This document shows positions 7,970-16,809 of a DNA stretch of 64,000 bases, piece after piece (position 1 is the stretch's first letter; each line of letters begins with the position of its first letter). The DNA lies in the NCBI RefSeq assembly GCF_927798175.1, contig NZ_CAKMMP010000005.1, forward strand, positions 248,001 to 312,000, written 5' to 3'. Both the position numbers and the translations under genes were made by a program. The notes beneath the pieces are model-generated. The model searched no databases. It was not told the origin of the DNA and saw only the letters and a program-made list of their open reading frames with translations. The stretch is from Paenibacillus sp. JJ-223. GTDB lineage: Bacteria > Bacillota > Bacilli > Paenibacillales > Paenibacillaceae.

Positions 7970-9409
7970 CTAAAGCAGCGGAGAAAGCATCCGAGACAGC
8001 ATTTCCATCCCTTTTTGTCGCCAAGAACGCCGTACAAAGGCCTTGATCTCGATTTCACTGCTTTCGCTTAGATCCTGCTTAAAATCCTCCAATAACCGGT
8101 TTATCGGCTCCGCATCGAACAACACCGCCATCAGTTCAAAGTTGCAAAAAAAACTGCGCATGTCGATATTGGCCGTGCCGACGGTAGCCAGCAAATCGTC
8201 CACGATCATTACTTTGGCATGCACGAATCCTTTGCGGTATTGGAAAAACCGTACCCCGGCAAGAAGCAGTTCCTCCACGTAGGAAAGCGAGGCCAGGTGA
8301 ACCAGCAAGGAATCCGATTGGTAAGGAATGAGAATGCGCACATCCACCCCGCTGACGGCGGCCGTTTTAAGGGCCTCGAATAGCGCAGGGTCGGGAATAA
8401 AATAGGGGGTTGTGAGGTAAATGCGGTCGCATGCCACCGACATGGCGCTAAAACACATCTCCTGAATGGCATCCCAATTCTGGTCCGGGCCGCTGCTCAA
8501 TATTTGAACGCGCTCCTTTCCTTGGCAATCATGCAGCGGGAACAGCTCGGATAACCCGGGTTCGGCAATTTGTTCGCCGGAGGCCAGCTTCCAGTCATTC
8601 AAAAACGTATTCTGCAAAAAATAGACGGCGTCCCCTTCGAGCTGGACGTGCGTGTCCCGCCAATGTCCCATTTTCGGATACTGGCCTAAATAGTCGTCAC
8701 CCACGTTGATCCCGCCCACGAACCCCACCTTGCCATCCACGATGACGATTTTCCTGTGGTTGCGATAGTTGATGCTCCGATCGATCGTGGCGATCATCGG
8801 CGGGAGGAAGAAGTGAAATTCAACCCCGGCTTGCCGCAGCTTTTCGGAAAAGTCCCGACTAAGGGCATGGCTTCCGAGACCGTCGCAGATGAACCGCACC
8901 TTCACGCCTTCGCGAGCCTTGCGGATCATGACGTTCTGGAATTTGGCCCCGATGACGTCATCCCGAAAAATATAAAACTCCACGTGCAAGTGATGCCGCG
9001 CTTTTTCCATCTCGCGGAGCATAGCAGCATACGTCTCTTGCCCATTGGTCAACACCCGGCTCCGGTTGCAGCCGGTAATCGGACTTTCCGAGAGCCGGGT
9101 CAACAAATTGAACAACCGCTGCTGGTTCTGAAACCGGCCCTCAGGCATCTGGTCGATCCTTTCAACGATGGCAGCCTGGGTCCATAACCTTCCCCGGATT
9201 GCCCGAAAAATGCGCGAGCCGCCCCTGCGCAGTTTTTTGCGTTTTCTGTAATCCTGGGCCACGAAATAATACACGATGAATCCGATCAAGGGCACGCAAA
9301 ACAAAATGAACAACCAGGCGACCGCCTTGGCCGGATTACGAAACTCCAGCAGCAAGATCGTTGCAGCTTGAAATATGAATATGAGTAAAATAATGACCAA
9401 CCAGAACAT
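7970..9409 (-). CDS. cls: Cardiolipin synthase, phospholipase D family
   Basis: 479 aa. Joins two phosphatidylglycerol molecules to cardiolipin at the membrane. Two N-terminal membrane segments (about 1-22 and 30-52) precede two phospholipase D domains, each with the HxKxxxxD signature: NHRKIVIVDGKVGFVGG and FVHAKVMIVDDLLATVG. The length is usual for Bacillus ClsA. The frame is open to 9448, but GGGGGAGG is placed for the ATG at 9409, which also begins the membrane segment. It is a single gene with its own terminator. Confidence 0.94.
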   Translation of the reverse strand: MFWLVIILLIFIFQAATILLLEFRNPAKAVAWLFILFCVPLIGFIVYYFVAQDYRKRKKLRRGGSRIFRAIRGRLWTQAAIVERIDQMPEGRFQNQQRLFNLLTRLSESPITGCNRSRVLTNGQETYAAMLREMEKARHHLHVEFYIFRDDVIGAKFQNVMIRKAREGVKVRFICDGLGSHALSRDFSEKLRQAGVEFHFFLPPMIATIDRSINYRNHRKIVIVDGKVGFVGGINVGDDYLGQYPKMGHWRDTHVQLEGDAVYFLQNTFLNDWKLASGEQIAEPGLSELFPLHDCQGKERVQILSSGPDQNWDAIQEMCFSAMSVACDRIYLTTPYFIPDPALFEALKTAAVSGVDVRILIPYQSDSLLVHLASLSYVEELLLAGVRFFQYRKGFVHAKVMIVDDLLATVGTANIDMRSFFCNFELMAVLFDAEPINRLLEDFKQDLSESSEIEIKAFVRRSWRQKGMEMLSRMLSPLL

Positions 9410-9642
9410 ATAACCTCCCCCTCGGCGACGAGCATCCTGCCTGCCCAACGTTCAATTCCCCTAGCTTTGACAACATTTCCCCGAGGTAATCATGGTTACC
9501 CCATAACGGTTTTACCCATAACAGCATTTTGGACAAGAAAACCGCGGTCCAAACCGCCCGCAGCACCATCACCCTGGAATGGAAACGCCGGGATGTCTGT
9601 TATGACTGTGTTGTCCCATACATATAAATGTGACCCAAAAAG

Positions 9643-9671
9643 TGGTCTTTTGCCTCGCAATTCGATATAAT
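9643..9671 (+). promoter_or_regulatory. Promoter of the CorC-type gene
   Basis: Consensus TATAAT at 9666-9671 about 40 bases upstream of the start; the best -35 at 17-base spacing is the weak TGGTCT (9643-9648). No other signals stand out in the 9410-9711 gap except a near-direct repeat around GTTATGGG(G)TAA on the minus strand. Confidence 0.45.
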
Positions 9672-9711
9672 ATTCGTTAAAACTTATTACTTCAAAGGAG
9701 AAGAGTAGTGA

Positions 9712-11058
9712 ATGGACAGTGAGAGGTATGCGTTAAATTTAGTATTGGTTGCGATTTTGATAGGGTTTTCGGCATTTTTCGTCGCAGTGGAATTTGCATT
9801 GGTTCGCGTCCGCTCAAGCCGGATCGACCAAATGATTGCGGAAGGAAACAAACGAGCCATGGCCGTCAAACAGGCTGTTGCCAACCTGGACGGTTACTTG
9901 TCCGCGTGCCAGCTCGGCATTACGATTACGTCGCTGGGACTCGGTTGGCTGGGTGAGCCGACGGTAGAAAGCCTCCTTCATCCATTGTTTGAAGCGATGC
10001 ACATTCCTGAAGCCATTTCAGGATTTCTGTCGTTCGTGATTGCGTTCGTAACGATCACTTACCTGCATGTCGTGGTAGGCGAGCTTGCTCCTAAAACGAT
10101 TGCCATCCGCAAAGCCGAAACCGTTGCGCTGCTGACTTCGGGACCTATCATCTGGTTCAACCGAATTATGTATCCTTTTATCTGGCTGTTGAACGGCTCC
10201 GCGAATCAACTGGTCAAGCTATTCGGCATCAAACCCGCTTCCGAGCATGAAGAAGCACACTCGGAGGAAGAATTGCAGATTATTATTAACGAAAGCTTCG
10301 AAAGCGGCAAAATCAATCAAAGCGAGTTTGGTTATGTCAGCCGGATCTTCGCTTTTGATGAAATGCTGGCCAAAGAAATCATGGTACCCCGAACAGACAT
10401 GGTCTGCCTTTATTTGAATAAAACGAACGAAGAAAACCTGGATATCATTCGCCAGGAACAATATACACGTTTTCCCGTCGTGAACGAGAGCAAGGACGAT
10501 ATCATCGGGATCATCAATACGAAGCAATTTTTCCTGGAATTGTATGGCAACGATGCCCCCGTCGATCTGTCTTCCCTGATTCAGCCCGTGTCGGCCGTGC
10601 ATGAAACAACACCGGTCAAGGACCTGTTGAAAAAAATGCAAAAAGACGGCGTGCACATCGCCGTCCTGGTCGACGAATATGGCGGCACCTCGGGGATCGT
10701 AACGATTGAGGACGTGCTTGAACAGATTGTCGGCGAGATCCGTGACGAATTCGATGCGGATGAAGTCGAGGATATTCAGATCATTAACGAGAACTATGTG
10801 ATCCTGGACGGCAAGGTGTCCTTGTCCAAGGTCAATGACATGTTCATGTCGAACCTGGATGCCGATGAATGGGACACGATCGGCGGCTGGCTTTACAGTC
10901 ATCGCCCGGAAATGGACGAGCAGGAAGAATACGAATTCGAGAATTTGACCTTTGTCCTGCTGGAAAAGGATAAAAATCGCTTCTATAAAGTTGCGGTTGT
11001 TCCGAAAGAAGCGATCACGCTTCCCGGATATACCAACGATGAACACGCGGAAGCATAA
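9712..11058 (+). CDS. Hemolysin C/CorC-type transporter, DUF21-CBS-CorC_HlyC
   Basis: 448 aa. An N-terminal DUF21 membrane domain (about 1-200, four segments, with the family run ACQLGITITSLGLGWLGEP), two CBS domains (about 215-340, VDEYGGTSGIVTIEDVLEQIVGEI at the second), and a C-terminal CorC/HlyC domain with FAD/transporter-associated fold. Members are linked to Mg2+/Co2+ efflux (YhdP, MpfA) rather than haemolysis. AAAGGAG lies 12 bases before the ATG. A single gene that converges on the AI-2E family gene across a shared terminator. Confidence 0.9.
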   Translation: MDSERYALNLVLVAILIGFSAFFVAVEFALVRVRSSRIDQMIAEGNKRAMAVKQAVANLDGYLSACQLGITITSLGLGWLGEPTVESLLHPLFEAMHIPEAISGFLSFVIAFVTITYLHVVVGELAPKTIAIRKAETVALLTSGPIIWFNRIMYPFIWLLNGSANQLVKLFGIKPASEHEEAHSEEELQIIINESFESGKINQSEFGYVSRIFAFDEMLAKEIMVPRTDMVCLYLNKTNEENLDIIRQEQYTRFPVVNESKDDIIGIINTKQFFLELYGNDAPVDLSSLIQPVSAVHETTPVKDLLKKMQKDGVHIAVLVDEYGGTSGIVTIEDVLEQIVGEIRDEFDADEVEDIQIINENYVILDGKVSLSKVNDMFMSNLDADEWDTIGGWLYSHRPEMDEQEEYEFENLTFVLLEKDKNRFYKVAVVPKEAITLPGYTNDEHAEA

Positions 11059-11082
11059 TCCGCGCCATGCCCTTGCAGGGCA

Positions 11083-11120
11083 AGCAAAAGAGCAGTCCCT
11101 TGAGGGATTGCTCTTTTGCT
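11083..11120. terminator. Bidirectional terminator
   Basis: AGCAAAAGAGCAGTCCC pairs with GGGATTGCTCTTTTGCT (one mismatch) over TTGA. A and T tracts within the arms make it usable from both sides; it separates convergent genes. Confidence 0.85.
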
Positions 11121-11134
11121 GTGCTTTACTTTTC

Positions 11135-12214
11135 TCAGCTGGGATGCTCCGCCCGTTCTTCCACCACCCGCTGCTGCAGCTTCCTGAGTATGATCTTGAG
11201 GATCATGTAGAGCGGGATAATGATGATCATGCCCAGAATGTTCCACAGATCGGCGCCTACCAGTAACAGAATGACCGTTGTAAGCGGGTGAATATCCAAC
11301 TGTTTCCCATAGACGTAAGGCGAGATAAGATTATCCTGGATTTGCTGGGCGACCACGATGATCACGAGCGACCAGATCGCCATCGAAGGCGATTCGATGA
11401 ACCCTACGATCACAACGGGCACCGCTGCAAGCAGCGCCCCAACGTACGGGATGAAGTTCAGGATAACGGATACTACGGTCAACAGCAGCGCATAGGGCAG
11501 GCCGATGATGACAAACCCGATGTACATCAGAATGCCTAACGCCACGTTGACGATGACGCGGCCCACGATATAACCGCTCAGCGCCTCGTCGATTTCATGA
11601 ATGGCCTCTTCCCCGTCCTTGCGATAGGCCCTTGGCAGCAGCATCGTCAGGTTCGTCCCGAATTTGCTGCCTTCCTTCAACATGTAATACAGCATGATCG
11701 GAAACGTCGCGAGCACGATGACCACGTTGGATACTACCGTAAACAACCCCGAGACGTAATCAGACACTTGCGTGATTCCCTCGCTGAGGTAATCCGAAAT
11801 TTTAGCCAATATTTCGCCGTCGTCGGGAAGGTATGCGGACAAGAAACGGTTGTTCTTCAGTTCCCCCAATTGGTTGCTTAGCGAGGTTACCAGCGAAGGC
11901 GTATCTTCAACGAAATTCCAAAGCTGCTCCCTCAGCGAAGGCCAAACGAGCACGCTGAAACCACCCAATACGAGGGCGATGGCGGTATAAATGAGCAGCA
12001 CCGCGACGGAACGCTTGATATTGTGATTTTCCATGAAATCCACCAGCGGACGGAGCAAATAATAGAAAAAACCCGCTACGAGCAGCGGTACGATCACGAT
12101 GTGCAGCAGTGACGTCAGGGGACGAAAGATGAAGCTTACTTTATCCCCTAAATATACGATGAGCAGCAGCAGCAGGATTGCCGAGCAAATCCGATAAAAT
12201 TTGTGATTGATCAA
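11135..12214 (-). CDS. AI-2E family transporter (PerM/YtvI/YdbI-like)
   Basis: 359 aa from the preferred start. A paired N-terminal hydrophobic segment set, a soluble helical insert (about 95-150), and a C-terminal group of membrane segments with VSVILNFIPYVGALLAAVPVV and the end motif GIMIIIPLY-like (here GMIIIIPLYMILK), all typical of the family, which includes the AI-2 exporter TqsA and sodium/proton antiporters. Start: ATGs at 12265 and 12232 lack ribosome sites, while GGAGGGAG is 8-10 bases before the TTG at 12214 (protein starting MINHKFYRIC). The substrate cannot be told from sequence. Confidence 0.85.
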   Translation of the reverse strand: MINHKFYRICSAILLLLLIVYLGDKVSFIFRPLTSLLHIVIVPLLVAGFFYYLLRPLVDFMENHNIKRSVAVLLIYTAIALVLGGFSVLVWPSLREQLWNFVEDTPSLVTSLSNQLGELKNNRFLSAYLPDDGEILAKISDYLSEGITQVSDYVSGLFTVVSNVVIVLATFPIMLYYMLKEGSKFGTNLTMLLPRAYRKDGEEAIHEIDEALSGYIVGRVIVNVALGILMYIGFVIIGLPYALLLTVVSVILNFIPYVGALLAAVPVVIVGFIESPSMAIWSLVIIVVAQQIQDNLISPYVYGKQLDIHPLTTVILLLVGADLWNILGMIIIIPLYMILKIILRKLQQRVVEERAEHPS

Positions 12215-12364
12215 CGGGTTCACTCCCTCCATATGCTGCCCGGCCGAGAGGCCATCGGCGGTCATCCGCTTTTTTTATGTACGCGTACTACCTATGTACC
12301 CCAAAATCCGGGCCATGCCACATAGCAGGCGTTCCGCTTCCGTCGGCAAAATCGCAAAAAAAGG

Positions 12365-12395
12365 CAAAAAAAAGAGGCAGGCTTATGTGCCTGCC
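12365..12395 (-). terminator. Terminator of the ABC-2 operon
   Basis: Minus strand GGCAGGC pairs with GCCTGCC around ACATAA, then T8. The stop codon of the permease lies inside the hairpin. Confidence 0.8.
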
Positions 12396-13165
12396 ACATC
12401 TCTTCTTGTGAATACGACCCACGATATAACCATGAATACGATGTAATATACAGCCAGGACCGTTACGGAAAATCCGAGCGTCATGCCTGAAGATCCGCCG
12501 CCAAACAAGCTCAGTTCCGAGGAATCCGTCATGTATCTGCTAAGGTCCATATTGTTGAACAGAATGTACTTGGCCCAGCCGTAACGCTCCGGGCTAAAGA
12601 TCAGCGAGAAAATGCCCTGCGTGAACATAATGAATAGCGATAGCCCGATCGCAAGCGCGCCGGAACGGAATACCGAAGAAACCATGAAAGCGATAGCCAG
12701 AGTAATGAACAGGTCTACATATTGATATCCCCACATCGCCCAAGCATCCCCCGCTGTCACATTACCTCCGCCGCCAAAGAGAATGAACGACATGCCCAGC
12801 GTCAGCAAAATCAGGATCAATGTGCTGAGCACGCTGAACGCGATCACGCTAACGTATTTGGATGCCAGAATCTTGCTTCGCGACCATGGACGAATGAGCA
12901 GCAGTTTGATCGTGCCCCACGTAAATTCACCGGCAACCGTCTCCGCGGCGATCACAACCGAGAAGATCGTATTCAGGAAAAACAACAACTGAACGGTCGT
13001 CAACGCCGCTTCCAAGGCAGACATGTTCTCTGCGCCGATGCCTTCCTTGAACAGGACGGGCATGAACAATGCCAATACCGCCAGAATGGACAGCATGATC
13101 CATGTGCGGGCACGGCGATAGATTTTCATGTTTTCGTTCATCACCAGATTCCCGAAGTTACCCAA
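12383..13165 (-). CDS. ABC-2 type transporter permease
   Basis: 260 aa, six hydrophobic segments, in the layout of ABC-2 permeases (long first periplasmic loop around residues 45-60, motif TAETVAGEFTWGTIKLLLIRPWSRSKILASK-like element after the second helix, here AAETVAGEFTWGTIKLLLIR). It pairs with the ATPase encoded just upstream, overlapping it by 8 bases. GGAGGT spaced 7 bases from a TTG at 13165 is the best start; a GTG at 13174 and an ATG at 13141 are alternatives. Such pairs export peptides, antibiotics or lipids; the substrate here is unknown. Confidence 0.88.
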   Translation of the reverse strand: MGNFGNLVMNENMKIYRRARTWIMLSILAVLALFMPVLFKEGIGAENMSALEAALTTVQLLFFLNTIFSVVIAAETVAGEFTWGTIKLLLIRPWSRSKILASKYVSVIAFSVLSTLILILLTLGMSFILFGGGGNVTAGDAWAMWGYQYVDLFITLAIAFMVSSVFRSGALAIGLSLFIMFTQGIFSLIFSPERYGWAKYILFNNMDLSRYMTDSSELSLFGGGSSGMTLGFSVTVLAVYYIVFMVISWVVFTRRDVAGT

Positions 13166-14066
13166 TGCCCCCACCTCCGGTTACTTGCAAAAATTGATCC
13201 TCAAGCGTTGCCGCCACATGACGAATGCCGTAAACGTGAATGCCTTCCCCGACCAATTTCGCATTCAGGGCCGGGATCTGCTCCCGTGTCAGACGGACAA
13301 CGAGCGCCTGTCCTTGAACGACAGCTCCGTCCACCAGCATGACGGCCCGCTGCACATCATCGACCTCGAACGCAATCTCCGCCATGGCGTCGGCTTCCGC
13401 TTCTGTTCTGAGGTTTCTTACGTCGACCAATTTGCCATTCTGAATAATGGCTACCGTGTCACACATCAGCTCCATTTCGGACAGCAAATGGCTGGAAACA
13501 AAGACGGTCGTACCCTCTTCACGGCTGAGCTGCCGCAAATAATCCCTTAATTCGCGAATTCCCTGCGGATCCAGTCCGTTGGTCGGCTCGTCCAGAATGA
13601 GCAGCTTGGGTCTATGCAGGATGGCCTGTGCAACCCCAAGACGCTGACGCATGCCCAAGGAGTACGTTTTGACGCGGTCGTGGATGCGGGCAGTGAGCCC
13701 TACACGCGCAACGGCTTCATCAATTCTTTCTTTCGTAACTCCCGGGGACATTCGCGCAAAATGCACCAAGTTCTGATATCCGCTCAGAAACTTGTACATT
13801 TCCGGATTCTCCACAATGGCTCCCACGTTGGCCACAGCCTTCTCGAATTCATCCTTAACGCTATGCCCGGAGATGAAAATATCTCCCTTGCTAATGGACA
13901 TCAATCCAACCATCATGCGAATGGTCGTTGTCTTCCCCGCACCATTGGGGCCCAAAAAGCCAAAAACCTGGCCTGGAGGAATATCCAAGGTCAGGTCGCT
14001 CACCAACGTTCGGGAAGAGATGATTTTGCTGACGCCCTGTATGCGCACTACCGGCTCCTGCTGCAT
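13158..14066 (-). CDS. ABC transporter ATP-binding protein (ABC-2/DrrA type)
   Basis: 302 aa. Walker A GPNGAGKTT (about residues 39-47), signature SLGMRQRLG, Walker B LLILDEPTNGLDP, H-loop in VSSHLLSE, and a 70-residue C-terminal extension common in export ATPases of this class. AGGGAGGT is 5 bases before the ATG at 14066. It lies between a small Cys-rich protein and the ABC-2 permease, in one operon driven by the promoter at 14440-14468. Confidence 0.93.
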   Translation of the reverse strand: MQQEPVVRIQGVSKIISSRTLVSDLTLDIPPGQVFGFLGPNGAGKTTTIRMMVGLMSISKGDIFISGHSVKDEFEKAVANVGAIVENPEMYKFLSGYQNLVHFARMSPGVTKERIDEAVARVGLTARIHDRVKTYSLGMRQRLGVAQAILHRPKLLILDEPTNGLDPQGIRELRDYLRQLSREEGTTVFVSSHLLSEMELMCDTVAIIQNGKLVDVRNLRTEAEADAMAEIAFEVDDVQRAVMLVDGAVVQGQALVVRLTREQIPALNAKLVGEGIHVYGIRHVAATLEDQFLQVTGGGGIG

Positions 14067-14098
14067 GTCATACCTCCCTATTTCACGGGCTTGGTCTC

Positions 14099-14350
14099 TC
14101 AAGCCCGCTTTTCATATGAATCCAGTGTATCATAATTTTTGTCATATTGTCCTGAGAATTGGTTGATCCCTTGACTTTTCCCGTGATTCAGGCAGGTTTC
14201 GCAGCATCCAAGCGGCATTTCACTTCGGTAGAAGCCGGTGCGAAAAACCTGATCCCTCCTGCAGCCTTTTTCTTTCATTTCGACGAAGCCTCCAGCAACC
14301 GACACAATGATCCCACAGCTGACACAGTAAAAGCGGCTCGATTCGATCAA
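14099..14350 (-). CDS. Small Cys-cluster protein, first gene of the ABC operon
   Basis: 83 aa from a TTG start (AAGGA 6 bases upstream; the frame is open to an ATG at 14371 that has no ribosome site). It has a C-x2-C near the N-terminus (YCVSCG), a single Cys in GCRRDQ, and C-C-x2-C in GCCETCLNHG: a likely zinc-binding or redox site. I know no family name. It is followed 32 bases later by the ATPase gene. A strong promoter with an operator precedes it, which supports it being real. Confidence 0.6.
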   Translation of the reverse strand: MIESSRFYCVSCGIIVSVAGGFVEMKEKGCRRDQVFRTGFYRSEMPLGCCETCLNHGKSQGINQFSGQYDKNYDTLDSYEKRA

Positions 14351-14416
14351 TGAAATTCCTTCCCCTCGCATGAGCTTATGAACGTCCCAGTTTTTTGTCG
14401 TTAGGCGCAGAAATTT

Positions 14417-14431
14417 GATACATTTTGTATC
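14417..14431. promoter_or_regulatory. Perfect palindromic operator GATACA-TTT-TGTATC
   Basis: 15-base dyad placed at about +2 to +16 of the promoter at 14440-14468. The same GATAC-N5-GTATC element, with the same promoter, occurs upstream of the PilZ-like gene at 34 kb beside an XRE-family regulator gene. A blocking (repressor) site is the natural reading. Confidence 0.7.
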
Positions 14432-14439
14432 TAAGTCGT

Positions 14440-14468
14440 AATTTACTGGACATACGAACTATTGTCAA
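14440..14468 (-). promoter_or_regulatory. Sigma-A promoter of the Cys-protein/ABC operon
   Basis: TTGACA (14463-14468), 17-base spacer, TAAATT (14440-14445) on the minus strand. The hexamers and spacing are identical to the promoter at 34497-34525. The leader to the TTG start is about 83 bases. Confidence 0.75.
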
Positions 14469-14499
14469 GGGCTTGCAGGCATAAAAGGCAAATAAAACA

Positions 14500-14546
14500 C
14501 AAAAAAAGCTCCATAAATGCGACCAAAGTCTCGCATTTATGGAGCT
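14500..14546 (-). terminator. Terminator at the end of the EPS operon
   Basis: Perfect 16-bp arms AGCTCCATAAATGCGA and TCGCATTTATGGAGCT over an 8-base loop, followed on the minus strand by a T-run. It is placed 92 bases after the stop of the last gene (14638). Confidence 0.88.
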
Positions 14547-14637
14547 TTCAGGAGAGAAAAATGTTACATTATGATGCAATATATAGATGCATATCAAATT
14601 GCTTTTTTTGAAGATGATCCATCCTTACAACAAGCGA

Positions 14638-15147
14638 TTATCCGTTCCCCTCACGTTCAGCCTCTTTTTGCGGATAATACCAAAGCATCGTCCACTCATC
14701 TCCGTCTTTCACTGCATAACAATTCTGGTCAATGCTGAACTGGCCAAAAGTCCCTTCATACTTCATGGTAACCTTCACCCGATAAGCTTCATCGAAAGGT
14801 TCGGCTCCGCTGACAATGACAACGTCAAACTGGCGTTCAGGCTTCCCCACCTCCAAATCGAAGGTTTCCACTCCAAAATGCTGCATAAAGATGTGCGCTC
14901 TGGATTGCAAATAAGCGCTTTTGGTGAAACGCTCCTTCATCAACGGATGAAACAGCTCCCACGAGCTGCCGAAATCCCCAGCCTGTTCATATTCATAAAA
15001 TTGTTGAACGAGAGCTGCTGCCTCTTCCGGTGCAGCTGCCTTGAAAAGAGCTGGAAGCGTTCGGCCGATCAGCCAGATCAACACGACCACAACGGCAATA
15101 AAACCGATCTTCTGAAGCAGCATCATCCGGTTTCTTTTTCGCAGCAT
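14638..15147 (-). CDS. Membrane-anchored protein of unknown function
   Basis: 169 aa: one N-terminal membrane segment (about 12-35) and an extracytoplasmic domain whose helix-then-sheet pattern (LVQQFYEYEQAGDFGSSWELFHPLMKERF, then VTMKYEGTFGQFSI and EWTMLWY) resembles NTF2-like lumazine/DUF4878-type domains. Function is unknown. AAGGGGGAG precedes the ATG. It is the last gene before the operon terminator, 115 bases after VanZ, with a hairpin in the gap. Confidence 0.8.
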   Translation of the reverse strand: MLRKRNRMMLLQKIGFIAVVVVLIWLIGRTLPALFKAAAPEEAAALVQQFYEYEQAGDFGSSWELFHPLMKERFTKSAYLQSRAHIFMQHFGVETFDLEVGKPERQFDVVIVSGAEPFDEAYRVKVTMKYEGTFGQFSIDQNCYAVKDGDEWTMLWYYPQKEAEREGNG

Positions 15148-15167
15148 GCAGGCTCCCCCTTATCTAC

Positions 15168-15192
15168 TTCATTCATACTTATGATGAATGAA
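15168..15192. repeat. 9-bp arm hairpin or dyad before the last EPS-operon gene
   Basis: TTCATTCAT (15168-15176), 7 bases, ATGAATGAA (15184-15192), with partly matching outer CTACTT/AAGTAG. It lies just upstream of the ribosome site of the 169-aa gene; it has no T-run, so it is more likely an RNA processing/stability hairpin or an operator than a terminator. Confidence 0.55.
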
Positions 15193-15262
15193 GGACAAGT
15201 AGAAGGAACATTGTGCGCATTTCCTGGGAAATCATCGTTGCTTCAGGACAAACGATCGAAGC

Positions 15263-15838
15263 CTATTGCCGCTTTTTCCTAAAAAGGGACCTGCCCCCCA
15301 CCCAGATCAAAATGCCGGCTGCGCCCCCAAGAAGATCCACTCCAACATCGCGAACAGATGAAGTTCGATCCTTGGAAAACTGCTGTATGTACTCATCCGT
15401 GCCTGCAATGGCTGCAACGACGATCAATGAGATCATTGCACATTTGGCCCAATGCACGTTCCTGTAACGCAAGCTCGCATAGACCAATATCCCCAGGACA
15501 GCATACACGAACAGATGCGCAGTCTTCCGGAACATAAATTCGACAAATTCGTAGGGCTGCTGCCTTAAAGAGTAAGAACGATCACCGTAATGGAAGGCAA
15601 TGTCCGGAAACGATATTTTCAACCGCAAATGTTCTGCCCAGTTGTGCAACCAAGGCTGAATGCTCTGCTGTTGATAGGTTTGCATGGAGAAGGACCAGAT
15701 CAGCATGATCCAGCCCAGGATAAACAATAACCACAGAATATAACCGAACGTTCTCCGGCGCTTGTAACCGTTGCTTTTGACTCGCCTTCTTTTTTTGCGA
15801 GCACCCTCCTCTGCAATGATGGGTATCACCACTTTCAT
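15263..15838 (-). CDS. VanZ family membrane protein
   Basis: 191 aa. A basic N-terminus (KKRRRVKSNGYKRRR), a membrane segment (about 32-50), then three more in the C-terminal half. The VanZ hallmarks are present: KTAHLFVYAVLGILVY after the second segment and DEYIQQFSKDRTSSVRDVGVDLLGG before the last. VanZ-like proteins affect teicoplanin resistance or wall polymers by an unknown mechanism. It is 14 bases after the LCP gene, so in the EPS operon. Confidence 0.88.
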   Translation of the reverse strand: MKVVIPIIAEEGARKKRRRVKSNGYKRRRTFGYILWLLFILGWIMLIWSFSMQTYQQQSIQPWLHNWAEHLRLKISFPDIAFHYGDRSYSLRQQPYEFVEFMFRKTAHLFVYAVLGILVYASLRYRNVHWAKCAMISLIVVAAIAGTDEYIQQFSKDRTSSVRDVGVDLLGGAAGILIWVGGRSLFRKKRQ

Positions 15839-15852
15839 TAGCCCTCTGCACG

Positions 15853-16770
15853 TTATTTTTCTGCGTATTCCTCAAGAATTCCACGAATCCGGTCCCGTTC
15901 GGCCTGGTCCACGATATAGTAATAAATGCCGTCTATTTTTTCGCCCTTGCCTTGAATTTCAACCGTGTCGATCGTTCCCAAATCACTGCGATATTCGAAC
16001 AAAAGCTCTTTCATTTCATCAAATGTCAGGTCGGTTCTGACATGGGTTCCCAACTCTTCGAGCACCGAATGCAAATTCATGACGCTTGAAACCTGCAGCG
16101 AATTTTGAAACACGCTTTTCAACACTTCGCGCTGCCTTTCATTGCGCCCAAGGTCTCCTTTTGGATCATCATAACGCATTCTTGAGTAACCGAGGGCAGC
16201 CGAACCGTCCAAATGGATATTCCCCTTCTCATAGCGCATCCCGTCATAATCGAAAGCAAATGGATTATTCACGTCGACCCCACCCACCAGGTCGATAATC
16301 CGAGCAAACCCTTCCATATCCACTTTCATGTAATAATGGATCGGAATGCCCAAAAATTGTTCGATGGTTCGAATCGACATGTCCACTCCACCGAACGCAT
16401 ACGCATGATTGATTTTGTCCTCTGTGCCATGTCCGACAATCTCCGTTCTGGTGTCTCTCGGAATATTGAACAAAAGCGCCTTGTGTTTGGCCGGGTTGAC
16501 GCTTAATACAATGATTGTATCGGATCGTCCCGAATCATTGGGTCTCTCATCTACCCCAAGAATCAGCGCGTTGAACGGCTCCTTGCTGTTTAGATCTACC
16601 GGAAGGTCTCCACCTTGATCTGTAATGGATACCGGCTTGACCGGATTGCGCGGTTCATAGATTTGCTCAGCGGTGGACTTAACGGATTGATACAGGTAGA
16701 TGCCATACCCCGCCGTGCCCAGAATCAATAGGGAAAACGTCCATATGGTGATTTTTAGCCACTTTTTCAT
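15853..16770 (-). CDS. LytR-CpsA-Psr (LCP) family glycopolymer ligase
   Basis: 305 aa, one N-terminal membrane segment and an extracellular LCP domain (about 75-240). Motifs: LILGVDERPNDSGRSDTII with the acidic and Arg residues that bind pyrophosphate, FNIPRDTRTE, and NHAYAFGGVDMSIRTIE. LCP enzymes move undecaprenyl-linked polymers such as teichoic acid or capsule onto peptidoglycan. In this operon it may anchor some of the polysaccharide to the wall. GAGGG spaced 8 bases from the ATG at 16770 was preferred over an ATG at 16788. Confidence 0.92.
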   Translation of the reverse strand: MKKWLKITIWTFSLLILGTAGYGIYLYQSVKSTAEQIYEPRNPVKPVSITDQGGDLPVDLNSKEPFNALILGVDERPNDSGRSDTIIVLSVNPAKHKALLFNIPRDTRTEIVGHGTEDKINHAYAFGGVDMSIRTIEQFLGIPIHYYMKVDMEGFARIIDLVGGVDVNNPFAFDYDGMRYEKGNIHLDGSAALGYSRMRYDDPKGDLGRNERQREVLKSVFQNSLQVSSVMNLHSVLEELGTHVRTDLTFDEMKELLFEYRSDLGTIDTVEIQGKGEKIDGIYYYIVDQAERDRIRGILEEYAEK

Positions 16771-16809
16771 AAGTTTGCCCTCGCTCATACTCGATTGTGG
16801 ATGAACTCG

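Noticed and set aside
7795..8046. 83-aa basic plus-strand frame
   Set aside because: It lies over two minus-strand terminators and the cls 3' end; its basic composition comes from the A-rich terminator tracts.
9336..9572. 78-aa minus-strand frame upstream of cls
   Set aside because: It overlaps the cls start in another frame and has no ribosome site or composition typical of a protein.
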